From Sediminibacterium ginsengisoli (GTDB lineage Bacteria > Bacteroidota > Bacteroidia > Chitinophagales > Chitinophagaceae), in NCBI GenBank assembly GCA_943326215.1, contig CALPSK010000045.1, positions 1-6,903 of the forward strand: 6,903 nt of DNA, read 5' to 3'. Made by a program: the position numbers and the translations under genes. Shown here one piece after another: positions 1 to 6,615 of the stretch. Numbering within the stretch: the stretch's first letter is position 1; every line of letters starts with the position of its first letter. The notes under the pieces are model-generated. The model did no database searches and had not been told where the DNA came from. It was given only the letters and a program-made list of their open reading frames with translations.

Positions 1-446
1 GCAGTCCTGCCGACTTAAACGCCATTGTAGTGGGTGGACACGGCGATACGACTATGATACCTTTAATTAAGCATGCTACTTGGAATAGTATTCCTGTTAC
101 TAAATTTTTAGATGCAGCAGCACAAGAAAAAATAGTGAACGATACCATGGTAGGCGGCGCCACCCTTACTAAATTATTAGGTACTTCTGCTTGGTATGCA
201 CCAGGTGCAGCAGGAGCAGCCCTTGTAGAAAGTATTGTAAGAGATGAGAAAAAATTATTTACTTGTTGCGTAAGCTTGAATGGCGAATATGGACAAAAAG
301 ATATTTGTTTAGGCGTTCCTGTAGTGATTGGCAAGAATGGTTGGGAGAAAATTGTTGCCATGGATTTATCTGCAGATGAGCAAGCTGCCTTTAACAAAAG
401 CGCAGACGCTGTTAGAAGTATGAATAATGTTTTGAAAACATTATAA
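1..446 (+). CDS. mdh: Malate dehydrogenase, C-terminal half (5' truncated by window edge)
   Basis: This is the C-terminal part of an NAD-dependent malate dehydrogenase of the LDH-like type, which interconverts malate and oxaloacetate in the cytoplasmic TCA cycle. The reading frame enters at base 3 and gives 147 residues before the TAA at 444-446. The family is usually about 310 residues, so roughly half is missing at the left edge; the internal GTG at 30 is not the start. The signature GGHGD at bases 33-47 carries the catalytic histidine (codon 39-41). Further family landmarks are MVGGATLTKLLGTSAWYAPG, ALVESI..DEKK, the strand GEYGQKDICLGVPV, and the closing helix with KSADAVRSMN. The motif reads HGDTTMIP, which by eye has one more residue than the common HGDTMVP. 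A hairpin terminator follows 48 bases downstream. The assignment is firm. Confidence 0.95.
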   Translation, partial: SPADLNAIVVGGHGDTTMIPLIKHATWNSIPVTKFLDAAAQEKIVNDTMVGGATLTKLLGTSAWYAPGAAGAALVESIVRDEKKLFTCCVSLNGEYGQKDICLGVPVVIGKNGWEKIVAMDLSADEQAAFNKSADAVRSMNNVLKTL

Positions 447-493
447 TTAAATCAGAACATAGTCAGCGTAATAAACTTAATGAGTTAATATAC

Positions 494-526
494 AAAAGCC
501 TTCTACTTCAATGTAGGAGGCTTTTT
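494..526 (+). terminator. Rho-independent terminator of mdh, possibly bidirectional
   Basis: A 13-bp stem (494-506 paired with 513-525) has one G-T wobble and a six-base loop, TTCAAT. The stem core is GCCTTCTAC against GTAGGAGGC, flanked by A4 on the left and T5 on the right, followed by AGTTTT. It lies between the convergent mdh and glycosyltransferase genes. Read on the minus strand the stem ends in TTTTGTAT, a weaker U-tract, so it may also stop minus-strand transcription coming from the GT9 gene. Confidence 0.85.
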
Positions 527-614
527 AGTTTTATGAACTATAGAAAAACTAATTAATTAAATAGTGTATCTAATTAATTGTTCTAATTATTTAGATGGTA
601 AGCTATAAAGTAGA
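527..614. other. AT-rich convergent intergenic spacer
   Basis: This is a non-coding stretch between the mdh terminator and the stop codon of the GT9 gene. It is almost entirely A and T and contains CTAATTAATT twice (549-558 and 570-579, 21 bases apart) plus a shorter CTAATTAT at 583-590. No ORF, promoter box or second good hairpin is visible. The repeats are low complexity and carry little information. Confidence 0.5.
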
Positions 615-1610
615 TTAAGAGACTTTATAATACTCATTTGCCTTAGCGGCAATGGTATTCATATTTTGTAGTCGCATACAAGCAAAATGCCCTTGAGGAC
701 ATTTATTCTCCCCTTGCTTCGAACAAGGCTGGCAACTTAATTGAGCTACCATTGAATTATAATGAGGCGTACTAGAACCTGTTGGATAATAAGCCTCGAA
801 TTGTAAAGCAGGGCTAGTAGCCCCCCAAATAGTAATAGTAGGTTTTTTAAAGGCAGCGGCTACATGCAAAAAACCAGTATCGTGTGAAATCACCAACTGC
901 GCCATTTGAATAATACTAGCCGACTCTTTTAAGTCATACTTACCCGTCGCATTGTAAATAAAATTGGGAACAGCCAATGCTATTTCATTAGCGCTAGTAA
1001 TGTCCTCCTTCCCTCCAATAAGTACAATGGGCTTATTTATTTGCTTGGCAAGTTCAATCCATTTTTGTACAGGCATTTTTTTATTAAAATAAGAAGCCCC
1101 AATTACAAAAGCAATAAAACCCGCCTGATGGCTTGTAGGTAAATTAGCTGCTTTAAAACTATAGTCCTTTGGGAAAAAATAATCTAAGCCTTTGCCATCA
1201 TTACTAATTTTAAAATGATGAAGCGTATCGATATATCTATCACAGACATGGGTATTGGGTAAAAAGTTAAACTTCAGTTTTGCATATAACCATTTTTGGA
1301 TGCTCAATTTTTTATAAGAAAAAGCAGGAACCCCTAATGCTTTTTTAATTTTCCAAGTTCTAATATTATGGTGCAAGTCTATAATATAATCAAAGGGGAT
1401 TTCTTTTAAAGCAGCAATTGTCTTGTCTAAATTTTCATCTAAAAAATGGAAATGATCTATGTTCGGATTGCCTATCACCAAATCTTTCATTGAAAGCTTG
1501 GTTAAAAAATGTATTTCAACACCGGGTATTTGATTTTTAGCGCAGCGAACCGCAGGTGTGGTTAAAACAATATCACCAATAGAAGAAAAACGGATAAATA
1601 ATAAACGCAT
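615..1610 (-). CDS. Family 9 glycosyltransferase (LPS heptosyltransferase-like)
   Basis: This 331-residue protein has the two-Rossmann GT-B fold expected of the WaaC/WaaF/RfaF group, cytoplasmic enzymes that add heptose or a related sugar to the LPS inner core from a nucleotide sugar. The N-terminal domain opens with RFSSIGDIVLTTPA, where Asp13 sits at the position of the catalytic Asp of WaaC. DLHHNIRT lies at 78-85. The C-terminal domain has KKMPVQKW (177-184), the nucleotide-sugar loop IGGKED (198-203) and the GT9 signature HDTGFLHVAAAFKKP (243-257) followed by IWGATSP. A tail with Cys293, Cys296, Cys304 and Cys311 follows. ATG at 1610 begins directly at the first beta strand, so the start is well placed. 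It lies 12 bases after the MFS gene and is probably co-transcribed with it. No Shine-Dalgarno sequence is present. The family is certain; the sugar and acceptor are unknown. Confidence 0.9.
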   Translation of the reverse strand: MRLLFIRFSSIGDIVLTTPAVRCAKNQIPGVEIHFLTKLSMKDLVIGNPNIDHFHFLDENLDKTIAALKEIPFDYIIDLHHNIRTWKIKKALGVPAFSYKKLSIQKWLYAKLKFNFLPNTHVCDRYIDTLHHFKISNDGKGLDYFFPKDYSFKAANLPTSHQAGFIAFVIGASYFNKKMPVQKWIELAKQINKPIVLIGGKEDITSANEIALAVPNFIYNATGKYDLKESASIIQMAQLVISHDTGFLHVAAAFKKPTITIWGATSPALQFEAYYPTGSSTPHYNSMVAQLSCQPCSKQGENKCPQGHFACMRLQNMNTIAAKANEYYKVS

Positions 1611-1622
1611 ACTCTTGAATAA

Positions 1623-2876
1623 CTATGGAAGTGGGGTATCATGTTCTAGATAATCTAAATCCTTGTGATAAGTTTCTTCTGTATAAACAAAAGCAATAAG
1701 GGTAATAATCATGACAGTAGCCGCTGTGAAAATGCCACTTTGCACAATATTCCAACCCATAGTTTTTTGTAAAATATCTAAGAATAAAAAATTAATTAAA
1801 GGCAGGGCACCTCTAACCATATTGGGAATGGTAGTAGCTGCCGTAGCTCTTAAGTTCGTGCCAAACTGTTCTGCAGCCATGGTATTGAAAATAGCCCAGT
1901 AGCCGGTGCTAAAACCAAGAAAGCCACAAATGGCATACATTCTGTCATCGGTATTATTAAAATTGCTAAAAAACAAAACCATGCCGAATACACTCAAAGC
2001 ATAAAATAATAAGAGGGCTTTTTTTCTACTTTTAAAATATTGACTCACATAACCAATGAGCAAATCTCCGGTGGCAATACCTATATAGGCAAACATGACC
2101 GACTTACCTGAGTCAATTAAATTCACTCCATATAAAGTAGAGGCAAACTTATTGCTATAGTTTATCATTACGCCAATTACAAACCAAGTAGGTAGGCCAA
2201 TTAAAATAGCCTTGATGTATTTTGAAAAGCGTTTATAAGAACTAAAGAATAATAAAAAATTACCTTTTGAAATATTAGCCAGCTTCGCCGACTCAAACAT
2301 AAAGGACTCTGCTACTTTAACGCGTAATAATAGTAGTAAGAAACCAAGTACTCCTCCTATTTGATAACATAATCTCCAGTCAGCTGTAAATTTAAATGTA
2401 AAATAAGCAAAGACAGCGCCAAATAAACCAATACCTGCCACCAAGGATGTGCCAATGCCTCTTTTGTTTTTAGGAAGCATTTCAGAAACCAGTGTAATAC
2501 CCGCTCCCAATTCACCCGCTAAACCAATCCCTCCTAAAAAACGACAATACGCATACTGATCAACAGTTTGTACAAAGGAGGTTAAAAAATTGGCAGTTGA
2601 ATAAAGTATTATGGATCCAAACAAAACCTTTAGTCTTCCTTTTTTATCGCCTAGTACACCCCATAAAATACCCCCAATTAACAAACCGGACATTTGCCAG
2701 TTAATGATATGCGCGCTATCTACAATGATGGTTTCAGCAGTGGAACCTAAACTCATTACACTAGGCTGTCTTACAATGGTAAATAAAAGCAAGTCGTATA
2801 CGTCTACAAAATAACCAAGGGCCGCTACTAAAACGGGCAGTGACAATATACCTATTTGTTTATTCGAGGTCATCAT
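1623..2876 (-). CDS. MFS transporter, organic/aromatic acid or sugar-type symporter
   Basis: This is a 417-residue inner-membrane protein with about twelve hydrophobic segments, the normal length for the major facilitator superfamily. The loop between helices 2 and 3 carries motif A as GVLGDKKGRLKVL (73-85). A degenerate second copy, GYVSQYFKSRKKAL (275-288), follows helix 8. Helix 4 holds CRFLGGIGLAGELGAG with the conserved Arg112, followed by SEMLPKNKRG (131-140), as in sugar-porter and aromatic acid:H+ symporter branches. Helix 1 contains DVYD (25-28), resembling the DGYD/DGFD motif of AAHS carriers such as PcaK. A substrate such as an organic or aromatic acid is therefore plausible but not shown. 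The protein starts MM, so either of two adjacent ATGs may serve. The gene sits 12 bases upstream of GT9 and 103 bases after dedA. Confidence 0.88.
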   Translation of the reverse strand: MMTSNKQIGILSLPVLVAALGYFVDVYDLLLFTIVRQPSVMSLGSTAETIIVDSAHIINWQMSGLLIGGILWGVLGDKKGRLKVLFGSIILYSTANFLTSFVQTVDQYAYCRFLGGIGLAGELGAGITLVSEMLPKNKRGIGTSLVAGIGLFGAVFAYFTFKFTADWRLCYQIGGVLGFLLLLLRVKVAESFMFESAKLANISKGNFLLFFSSYKRFSKYIKAILIGLPTWFVIGVMINYSNKFASTLYGVNLIDSGKSVMFAYIGIATGDLLIGYVSQYFKSRKKALLLFYALSVFGMVLFFSNFNNTDDRMYAICGFLGFSTGYWAIFNTMAAEQFGTNLRATAATTIPNMVRGALPLINFLFLDILQKTMGWNIVQSGIFTAATVMIITLIAFVYTEETYHKDLDYLEHDTPLP

Positions 2877-2979
2877 TTTAAAAAAGTTTTATCTACGTTG
2901 AATTTCTTATTTTTTATTTCTTAATACTGTATTCTCACTATTCTATTGCTACTAGTACTTATTCTTTTTATTAACTGTA
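2877..2979 (-). other. 103-base gap between dedA-like and MFS genes
   Basis: This is the only sizeable gap within the minus-strand block. It is very AT-rich, shows no hairpin followed by a U-tract, and on the minus strand contains no TAnnTTTG box. I cannot call a promoter or terminator here. Readthrough from the DedA gene into the MFS gene is therefore possible, but a separate promoter cannot be excluded. Confidence 0.4.
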
Positions 2980-3651
2980 TTATTTTTGAGCTCTATGCTT
3001 AATGACTTGAAAAATAACTGGAGCAGTTGTTACAAATACAATAACTAATACAATTATTTCTAAATGCTTTTTTAAATCGAATTGAAATTGATTGAGTACA
3101 TAGGCTTGTAAAAAATGTCCAGCGCAAAGCATAGAAGCTACCCAGGCCAAGCAACCCACCACATTAAAGTAAGTAAACTTTGCCTTATCCATTTTTACAA
3201 TACCTGCCACAATGGGGGCAAATGTTCTTACAATAGGAATGAACCTAGCAATAACAATAGCACGCCCTCCATGCTTTTCATAAAAATTTTGGGCTTGTAC
3301 TAAATACTTTTTCTTGAAAAATATATTTTCTTTCCAGTCATACATAGCTGGCCCCACTTTATTACCAATTTGATACCCTACATAATTACCAAAGATACCC
3401 GCCGCTGAAATAAAAGAGAAGATGATAAATAAATTAAGCCATTCATTGTCACTTGCAAAAATTTGGGCAGCTAGTGGCGCACTATATATACCTGCTACAA
3501 AAAGTAAACTATCTCCAGGTAAGAAAAAACCAAAGAATAAACCGGTTTCTGCAAACACTACAAATAATAATAACCAAAGCCCCCCGTTTTCAATATAATA
3601 TTGAGGTTGTAATAATTGGCTCCAATGAAAGGCGTCTAATAAAGTAATCAT
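2980..3651 (-). CDS. DedA (SNARE-associated / VTT-domain) family membrane protein
   Basis: This is a 223-residue polytopic inner-membrane protein of the DedA family, whose members are linked to lipid-carrier recycling (for example undecaprenyl phosphate translocation by UptA-type members), proton-motive-force maintenance and envelope integrity. ETGLFFGFFLPGDSLLF (35-51) gives Glu35 and Asp47, with the same 12-residue spacing as the functionally important Glu39 and Asp51 of E. coli YqjA. GNYVGYQIGNKVG lies at 88-100. HGGRAIVIARFIPIVRTFAP (127-146) supplies Arg130, Arg136 and Arg142; the Arg136-Arg142 pair has the spacing of the essential YqjA arginine pair. Two or three hydrophobic segments follow. 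Length is typical and the start at 3651 leaves the usual short amphipathic N-terminus. The gene begins 11 bases after the SLC1 symporter gene, so the two are probably co-transcribed. Which branch of DedA it belongs to cannot be told by eye. Confidence 0.92.
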   Translation of the reverse strand: MITLLDAFHWSQLLQPQYYIENGGLWLLLFVVFAETGLFFGFFLPGDSLLFVAGIYSAPLAAQIFASDNEWLNLFIIFSFISAAGIFGNYVGYQIGNKVGPAMYDWKENIFFKKKYLVQAQNFYEKHGGRAIVIARFIPIVRTFAPIVAGIVKMDKAKFTYFNVVGCLAWVASMLCAGHFLQAYVLNQFQFDLKKHLEIIVLVIVFVTTAPVIFQVIKHRAQK

Positions 3652-3662
3652 TAATAAAATAT

Positions 3663-4910
3663 TTAAGCTTCTGCAGGATTTTCAAGTGCTCCCTCCCATT
3701 TACTTACCACTGTGGTGGCTAAGCTATTGCCGAGTACATTGGTCGTAGATCTAAACATATCGCAGAAATGGTCAATAGGTAAAATTAAAGCAATGCCTTC
3801 TGGAGGAATATTAAACATGGCACAAGTAGCAGTAACTACAATTAATGAAGCGCGCGGCACACCTGCAATGCCTTTACTGGTTAACATTAATACAAGCAGC
3901 ATGGTTAACTGAGTAGGAATATCTATATGAACACCATAGGCTTGTGCAATAGCCAAACTTGCAAAAGTCATATACATCATACTTCCATCTAAATTAAATG
4001 AATAACCTAATGGAAGAATAAATGAAACAATTTTGTCCTTACAACCAAAACGCACAAGTTCTTCTGATAATTTAGGAAATACCGCCTCACTACTAGTGGT
4101 ACTAAAAGCAATGACTAAGGGAGAAGTTATATGTCTTAATAAAGAAGGAACTCTTTTGCCTAAAACTAAAAATCCAACCCCTAATAAGAAAATCCATAGC
4201 ACCCCAATGCCCATTAAAAAGTATAATAAATATTTACCATAAAAAGCGAAAATGGCTAAGCCCTTACTTGCAATAACGGCAGCAATGGCACCAAAAACAC
4301 CTAGTGGCGCAAAATTCATCACATAGCCCACCATTTTTAAAATAATATGCGAAACCGTTTCCAATGCTTTTATAAAACCTTTGGCAGCATCTCCAATAGC
4401 AGCTGCTGCTACTCCAAAGAAAATACTGAAAATAACAATTTGCAATATTTCATTATTAGACATGGCCTCAAACATACTTTTTGGAAAAACATGTTCTACA
4501 AAATTGATTAAACTAAAGGACTTCGTGTTCCCCAGTAAATCCTTGGCACCACTAGTATCTGCATTGCTTAATGCAATTCCTTCTCCTGGTTTAAAAATAT
4601 TTACTAGCACCAGTCCTATTAACAAACTCACAAGTGATGCTGTTATAAACCATAACATGGCCTTACCCCCTACACGACCTACTGTTTTTAAGTCGCCTAA
4701 TTTTGCAATACCCACTACCAAAGTACTAAACACAAGTGGGGCAATAATCATTTGCACCAAGCGTAAGAAAATGGTCGTTAATAATTTGCTGTTTTTAGAA
4801 AAACTAGCAATGGTCTGTTCATTATAATTTTCGTGAATATAATAGCCTAGAATAGCCCCAGCAATCATGGCAATAACAATGTAAATAGTAAGTTTATTCG
4901 ATTTTTTCAT
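3663..4910 (-). CDS. Dicarboxylate/amino acid:cation symporter (DAACS, SLC1 family)
   Basis: This 415-residue inner-membrane carrier belongs to the GltP/GltT/DctA group, which imports glutamate, aspartate or C4-dicarboxylates with H+ or Na+. The early helices include FLRLVQMIIAPLVFSTLVVG (48-67), a family hallmark. Hairpin 1 has the Ser/Thr-rich STTSSEAVFP (270-279). Helix 7 has NLDGS (306-310), equivalent to NMDGT of GltPh. Hairpin 2 has TSKGIAGVPRAS (344-355). Helix 8 has DHFCDMFRSTTNVLGN, giving Asp380, Asp384, Arg387, Asn391 and Asn395. Asp384 and Arg387 correspond to the GltPh residues that hold the amino group and side-chain carboxylate of aspartate, which favours an acidic amino acid over succinate. 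The last position is Asn where GltPh has the sodium ligand Asp405. It is the first gene of the minus-strand block, diverging from the APC permease. The family is certain; the substrate is inferred. Confidence 0.94.
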   Translation of the reverse strand: MKKSNKLTIYIVIAMIAGAILGYYIHENYNEQTIASFSKNSKLLTTIFLRLVQMIIAPLVFSTLVVGIAKLGDLKTVGRVGGKAMLWFITASLVSLLIGLVLVNIFKPGEGIALSNADTSGAKDLLGNTKSFSLINFVEHVFPKSMFEAMSNNEILQIVIFSIFFGVAAAAIGDAAKGFIKALETVSHIILKMVGYVMNFAPLGVFGAIAAVIASKGLAIFAFYGKYLLYFLMGIGVLWIFLLGVGFLVLGKRVPSLLRHITSPLVIAFSTTSSEAVFPKLSEELVRFGCKDKIVSFILPLGYSFNLDGSMMYMTFASLAIAQAYGVHIDIPTQLTMLLVLMLTSKGIAGVPRASLIVVTATCAMFNIPPEGIALILPIDHFCDMFRSTTNVLGNSLATTVVSKWEGALENPAEA

Positions 4911-4956
4911 GCGATAGTAATTACTGCAATATAAGACTTAAGTGTTAAAAAAATAA

Positions 4957-4979
4957 GCAAAAAAAAGGGCCATTTTCCA
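4957..4979 (+). repeat. Imperfect direct repeat, copy 1 (A-tract motif)
   Basis: The copy reads GC, then eight A, then GGGCC, then ATTTTCCA. It matches the second copy at 5000-5021 apart from one extra A and two substitutions in the middle five bases (GGGCC against GTGCT). The copies start 43 bases apart, close to four helical turns. It could be a pair of operator half-sites, paired bent A-tracts, or a small chance duplication. Confidence 0.6.
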
Positions 4980-4984
4980 TGGAA
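4975..4984. repeat. 10-base perfect palindrome TTCCATGGAA
   Basis: The palindrome overlaps the end of the first direct repeat. Symmetry does not extend beyond ten bases (the next pair is T and T). It could be a small operator core, but a 10-base palindrome can also occur by chance in a region of this size. Confidence 0.35.
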
Positions 4985-4999
4985 TTATAGCCTGATTTT

Positions 5000-5021
5000 G
5001 CAAAAAAAGTGCTATTTTCCA
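5000..5021 (+). repeat. Imperfect direct repeat, copy 2 (A-tract motif)
   Basis: The copy reads GC, then seven A, then GTGCT, then ATTTTCCA. It is the partner of 4957-4979. It begins at the last base of the TGATTTTG candidate -7 box, so a factor bound here would cover the likely start of transcription of the APC permease gene if that box is real. Confidence 0.6.
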
Positions 5022-5054
5022 AGATAAATTGAAACCACAACAAACCAATTATTT

Positions 5055-6548
5055 ATGAGTTTATTTAGAAAGAAAGATTTGTCCGCCATGTTAGCTCAGG
5101 CAGATGATGGAGGCAAAGGATTAAAGCGCACTTTAGGTGCTGGTAATTTAGTGGCCTTAGGTGTAGGCGCGATTATAGGTGCAGGCTTATTTGTAAGAAC
5201 TGCCGCTGCTGCTGGACAAGCTGCAGGACCAGGCGTTACTTTATCCTTTATAGTAGCAGCCGTAGGTTGCGCTTTTGCAGGTTTATGTTACGCAGAATTT
5301 GCTGCCATGATTCCTATTTCAGGTAGTGCTTACGCATACTCTTATGTAACTATGGGAGAAACAGTTGCCTGGATTATTGGATGGGCTTTAATTATGGAAT
5401 ATGCATTAGGTGCCGCAACGGTTTCTATTGCTTGGAGTGAATATTTAAACAAGCTGCTGGGAGGAGCCATCCCTTATGAATGGAGCCACTCCCCGCTGGA
5501 AAGTGTAACCGATTCAGCTGGTGTACTTCATCATGGTTTTATGAATGCGCCTGCACTAGTAATATTATTATTGTTAACCTTATTATTAATTAAGGGAACG
5601 CAAGAGTCTGCTGTAGTCAATGCAATTATAGTATTTGTTAAAGTAGCCATTGTAATTTTATTTATTATTTTAGGCTGGCAGTTTATTCGTCCAGAAAATC
5701 ATACCCCTTATTTAATTCCTGCCAACCAACCACCAGTGATTGATGCATCTGGTAAAGTTATTGCGGACTACTCTAGCGTATTCAAACATGGCTGGGGCGG
5801 TGTATTAGGTGGTGCAGCGATTGTATTTTTTGCATTCATTGGTTTTGATGCAGTATCTACAGCAGCACAAGAAGCAAAGAATCCTAAAAGAGATATGCCT
5901 ATTGGTATTTTAGGTTCATTAGTAGTATGTACTATTTTATACATTTTATTTGGACACGTATTAACAGGGGTTGCTAACTGGAAAGATTTTGTGGATCCTT
6001 TAAAAGGACGTGAAGCATCTGTTGCTTATGCGATTTCAACTTATATGACAGGCTATGGCTGGTTAGCCACAGCAGTAACGGTAGCTATTTTAGCAGGATT
6101 TAGTTCTGTAATTTTAGTGATGTTAATGGGTCAGTCACGCGTATTCTATTCAATGGCCAATGACGGATTACTTCCAAAAGTATTCTCTGAACTACATCCT
6201 AAGTATAGAACACCGTATAAATCTAACTGGATTTTATTTATTTTCGTTGGAGGATTTGCAGCATTCGTACCAGGTAATGTAGCAGGTGATTTAACCTCAT
6301 TTGGTACGCTATTTGCCTTTGTACTAGTAAGTGCAGGTATTTGGATATTAAGACGCAAATCACCTGATATGGAGCGTCCATTTAAAACTCCATTAGTGCC
6401 ATTGGTACCCATTTTAGGAGCAGTTATTTGCTTAGCAATGATCTTCGCCCTAGATGCGCAAACATTGAAAGTAGCCTTTGCTTGGATGGCTTTAGGCCTA
6501 GTGGTTTACTTCCTTTATGGTCGTAAACATAGTAAATTGAATAACTAA
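5055..6548 (+). CDS. APC-superfamily amino acid permease (cationic amino acid transporter type)
   Basis: This 497-residue inner-membrane permease resembles the CAT branch of the amino acid-polyamine-organocation superfamily (YfnA/GkApcT-like), with about twelve hydrophobic segments on the five-plus-five LeuT-like fold. Unwound helix 1 is GVGAIIGAGLFV (37-48 region), whose glycines bind the substrate carboxylate in relatives. Helix 6 and the next loop are FFAFIGFDAVSTAAQEAKNP (258-277), a hallmark of CAT proteins. The helix 8 region ends in GQSRVFYSMANDGLLP (359-374) and is followed by HPKYRTPYKSN. RRKSPDMERPFKTPLVPLVP (433-452) precedes the last two helices. Two longer loops lie near 134-163 and 211-247. 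The start at 5055 gives a charged cytoplasmic leader before helix 1, as is normal; no Shine-Dalgarno sequence is visible. Import of amino acids by proton symport is likely, but the exact substrate is unknown. The gene stands alone and is closed by the terminator at 6570-6605. Confidence 0.94.
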   Translation: MSLFRKKDLSAMLAQADDGGKGLKRTLGAGNLVALGVGAIIGAGLFVRTAAAAGQAAGPGVTLSFIVAAVGCAFAGLCYAEFAAMIPISGSAYAYSYVTMGETVAWIIGWALIMEYALGAATVSIAWSEYLNKLLGGAIPYEWSHSPLESVTDSAGVLHHGFMNAPALVILLLLTLLLIKGTQESAVVNAIIVFVKVAIVILFIILGWQFIRPENHTPYLIPANQPPVIDASGKVIADYSSVFKHGWGGVLGGAAIVFFAFIGFDAVSTAAQEAKNPKRDMPIGILGSLVVCTILYILFGHVLTGVANWKDFVDPLKGREASVAYAISTYMTGYGWLATAVTVAILAGFSSVILVMLMGQSRVFYSMANDGLLPKVFSELHPKYRTPYKSNWILFIFVGGFAAFVPGNVAGDLTSFGTLFAFVLVSAGIWILRRKSPDMERPFKTPLVPLVPILGAVICLAMIFALDAQTLKVAFAWMALGLVVYFLYGRKHSKLNN

Positions 6549-6569
6549 TTGTATTTTAATATAAATTAG

Positions 6570-6605
6570 AAAAGTCCTCTCGATTACTCGGGGGGACTTT
6601 TTTTT
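6570..6605 (+). terminator. Rho-independent terminator of the APC permease gene
   Basis: A 14-bp stem (6570-6583 with 6588-6601, two G-T wobbles) has the four-base loop TTAC. The core is GTCCTCTCGA against TCGGGGGGAC with flanking A4 and T. The run of eight T at 6598-6605 completes a textbook intrinsic terminator 21 bases after the stop codon. Confidence 0.92.
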
Positions 6606-6607
6606 CT

Positions 6608-6615
6608 TATTTTTG
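6608..6615 (+). promoter_or_regulatory. Bacteroidota-type -7 promoter box for yebC
   Basis: TATTTTTG matches the Bacteroidota sigma factor -7 consensus TAnnTTTG at every fixed position. It ends 21 bases before the ATG at 6637, so the 5' leader would be only about 15 bases. No good TTG is seen at -33, where the DNA belongs to the preceding terminator hairpin. The position just upstream of a plus-strand gene and just after a terminator supports the call. Confidence 0.65.

Larger units (their letters stand above)
4911..5054. promoter_or_regulatory. Divergent control region between SLC1 symporter and APC permease genes
   Basis: This 144-base spacer must hold the start signals for both divergent carrier genes. 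It is A/T rich with long A-tracts and contains two imperfect direct repeats and a 10-base palindrome, listed separately. For the plus gene the best -7 candidate is TGATTTTG at 4993-5000 (7 of 8 to TAnnTTTG), about 54 bases before the ATG, without a clear TTG at -33. For the minus gene I see no convincing box. The placement of promoters is therefore only inferred from gene orientation. Confidence 0.6.

Noticed and set aside
549..590. Repeated CTAATTAATT in the mdh/GT9 spacer, considered as an iteron or binding-site array
   Set aside because: There are only two full copies, both pure AT-rich low-complexity sequence and without regular spacing to the third partial copy; chance is the simplest explanation.
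2877..2979. Possible promoter for the MFS gene in the 103-base gap
   Set aside because: No TAnnTTTG box is present on the minus strand and no convincing hairpin is present, so only the gap itself can be reported.
1711..3647. Several plus-strand frames of 62-67 codons opposite the MFS and DedA genes (1711-1902, 2611-2814, 3115-3303, 3453-3647)
   Set aside because: All lie opposite conserved membrane-protein genes; none has a promoter, a plausible leader or a domain.
4381..4827. 148-codon open frame on the plus strand opposite the SLC1 symporter gene
   Set aside because: It is fully antisense to a gene with clear family motifs over its whole length, its translation has no recognisable domain, and its composition is what the complement of a membrane protein gene gives.
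6146..6412. 88-codon open frame on the minus strand inside the APC permease gene
   Set aside because: It is a shadow of the conserved permease coding sequence and its translation is low in recognisable features.
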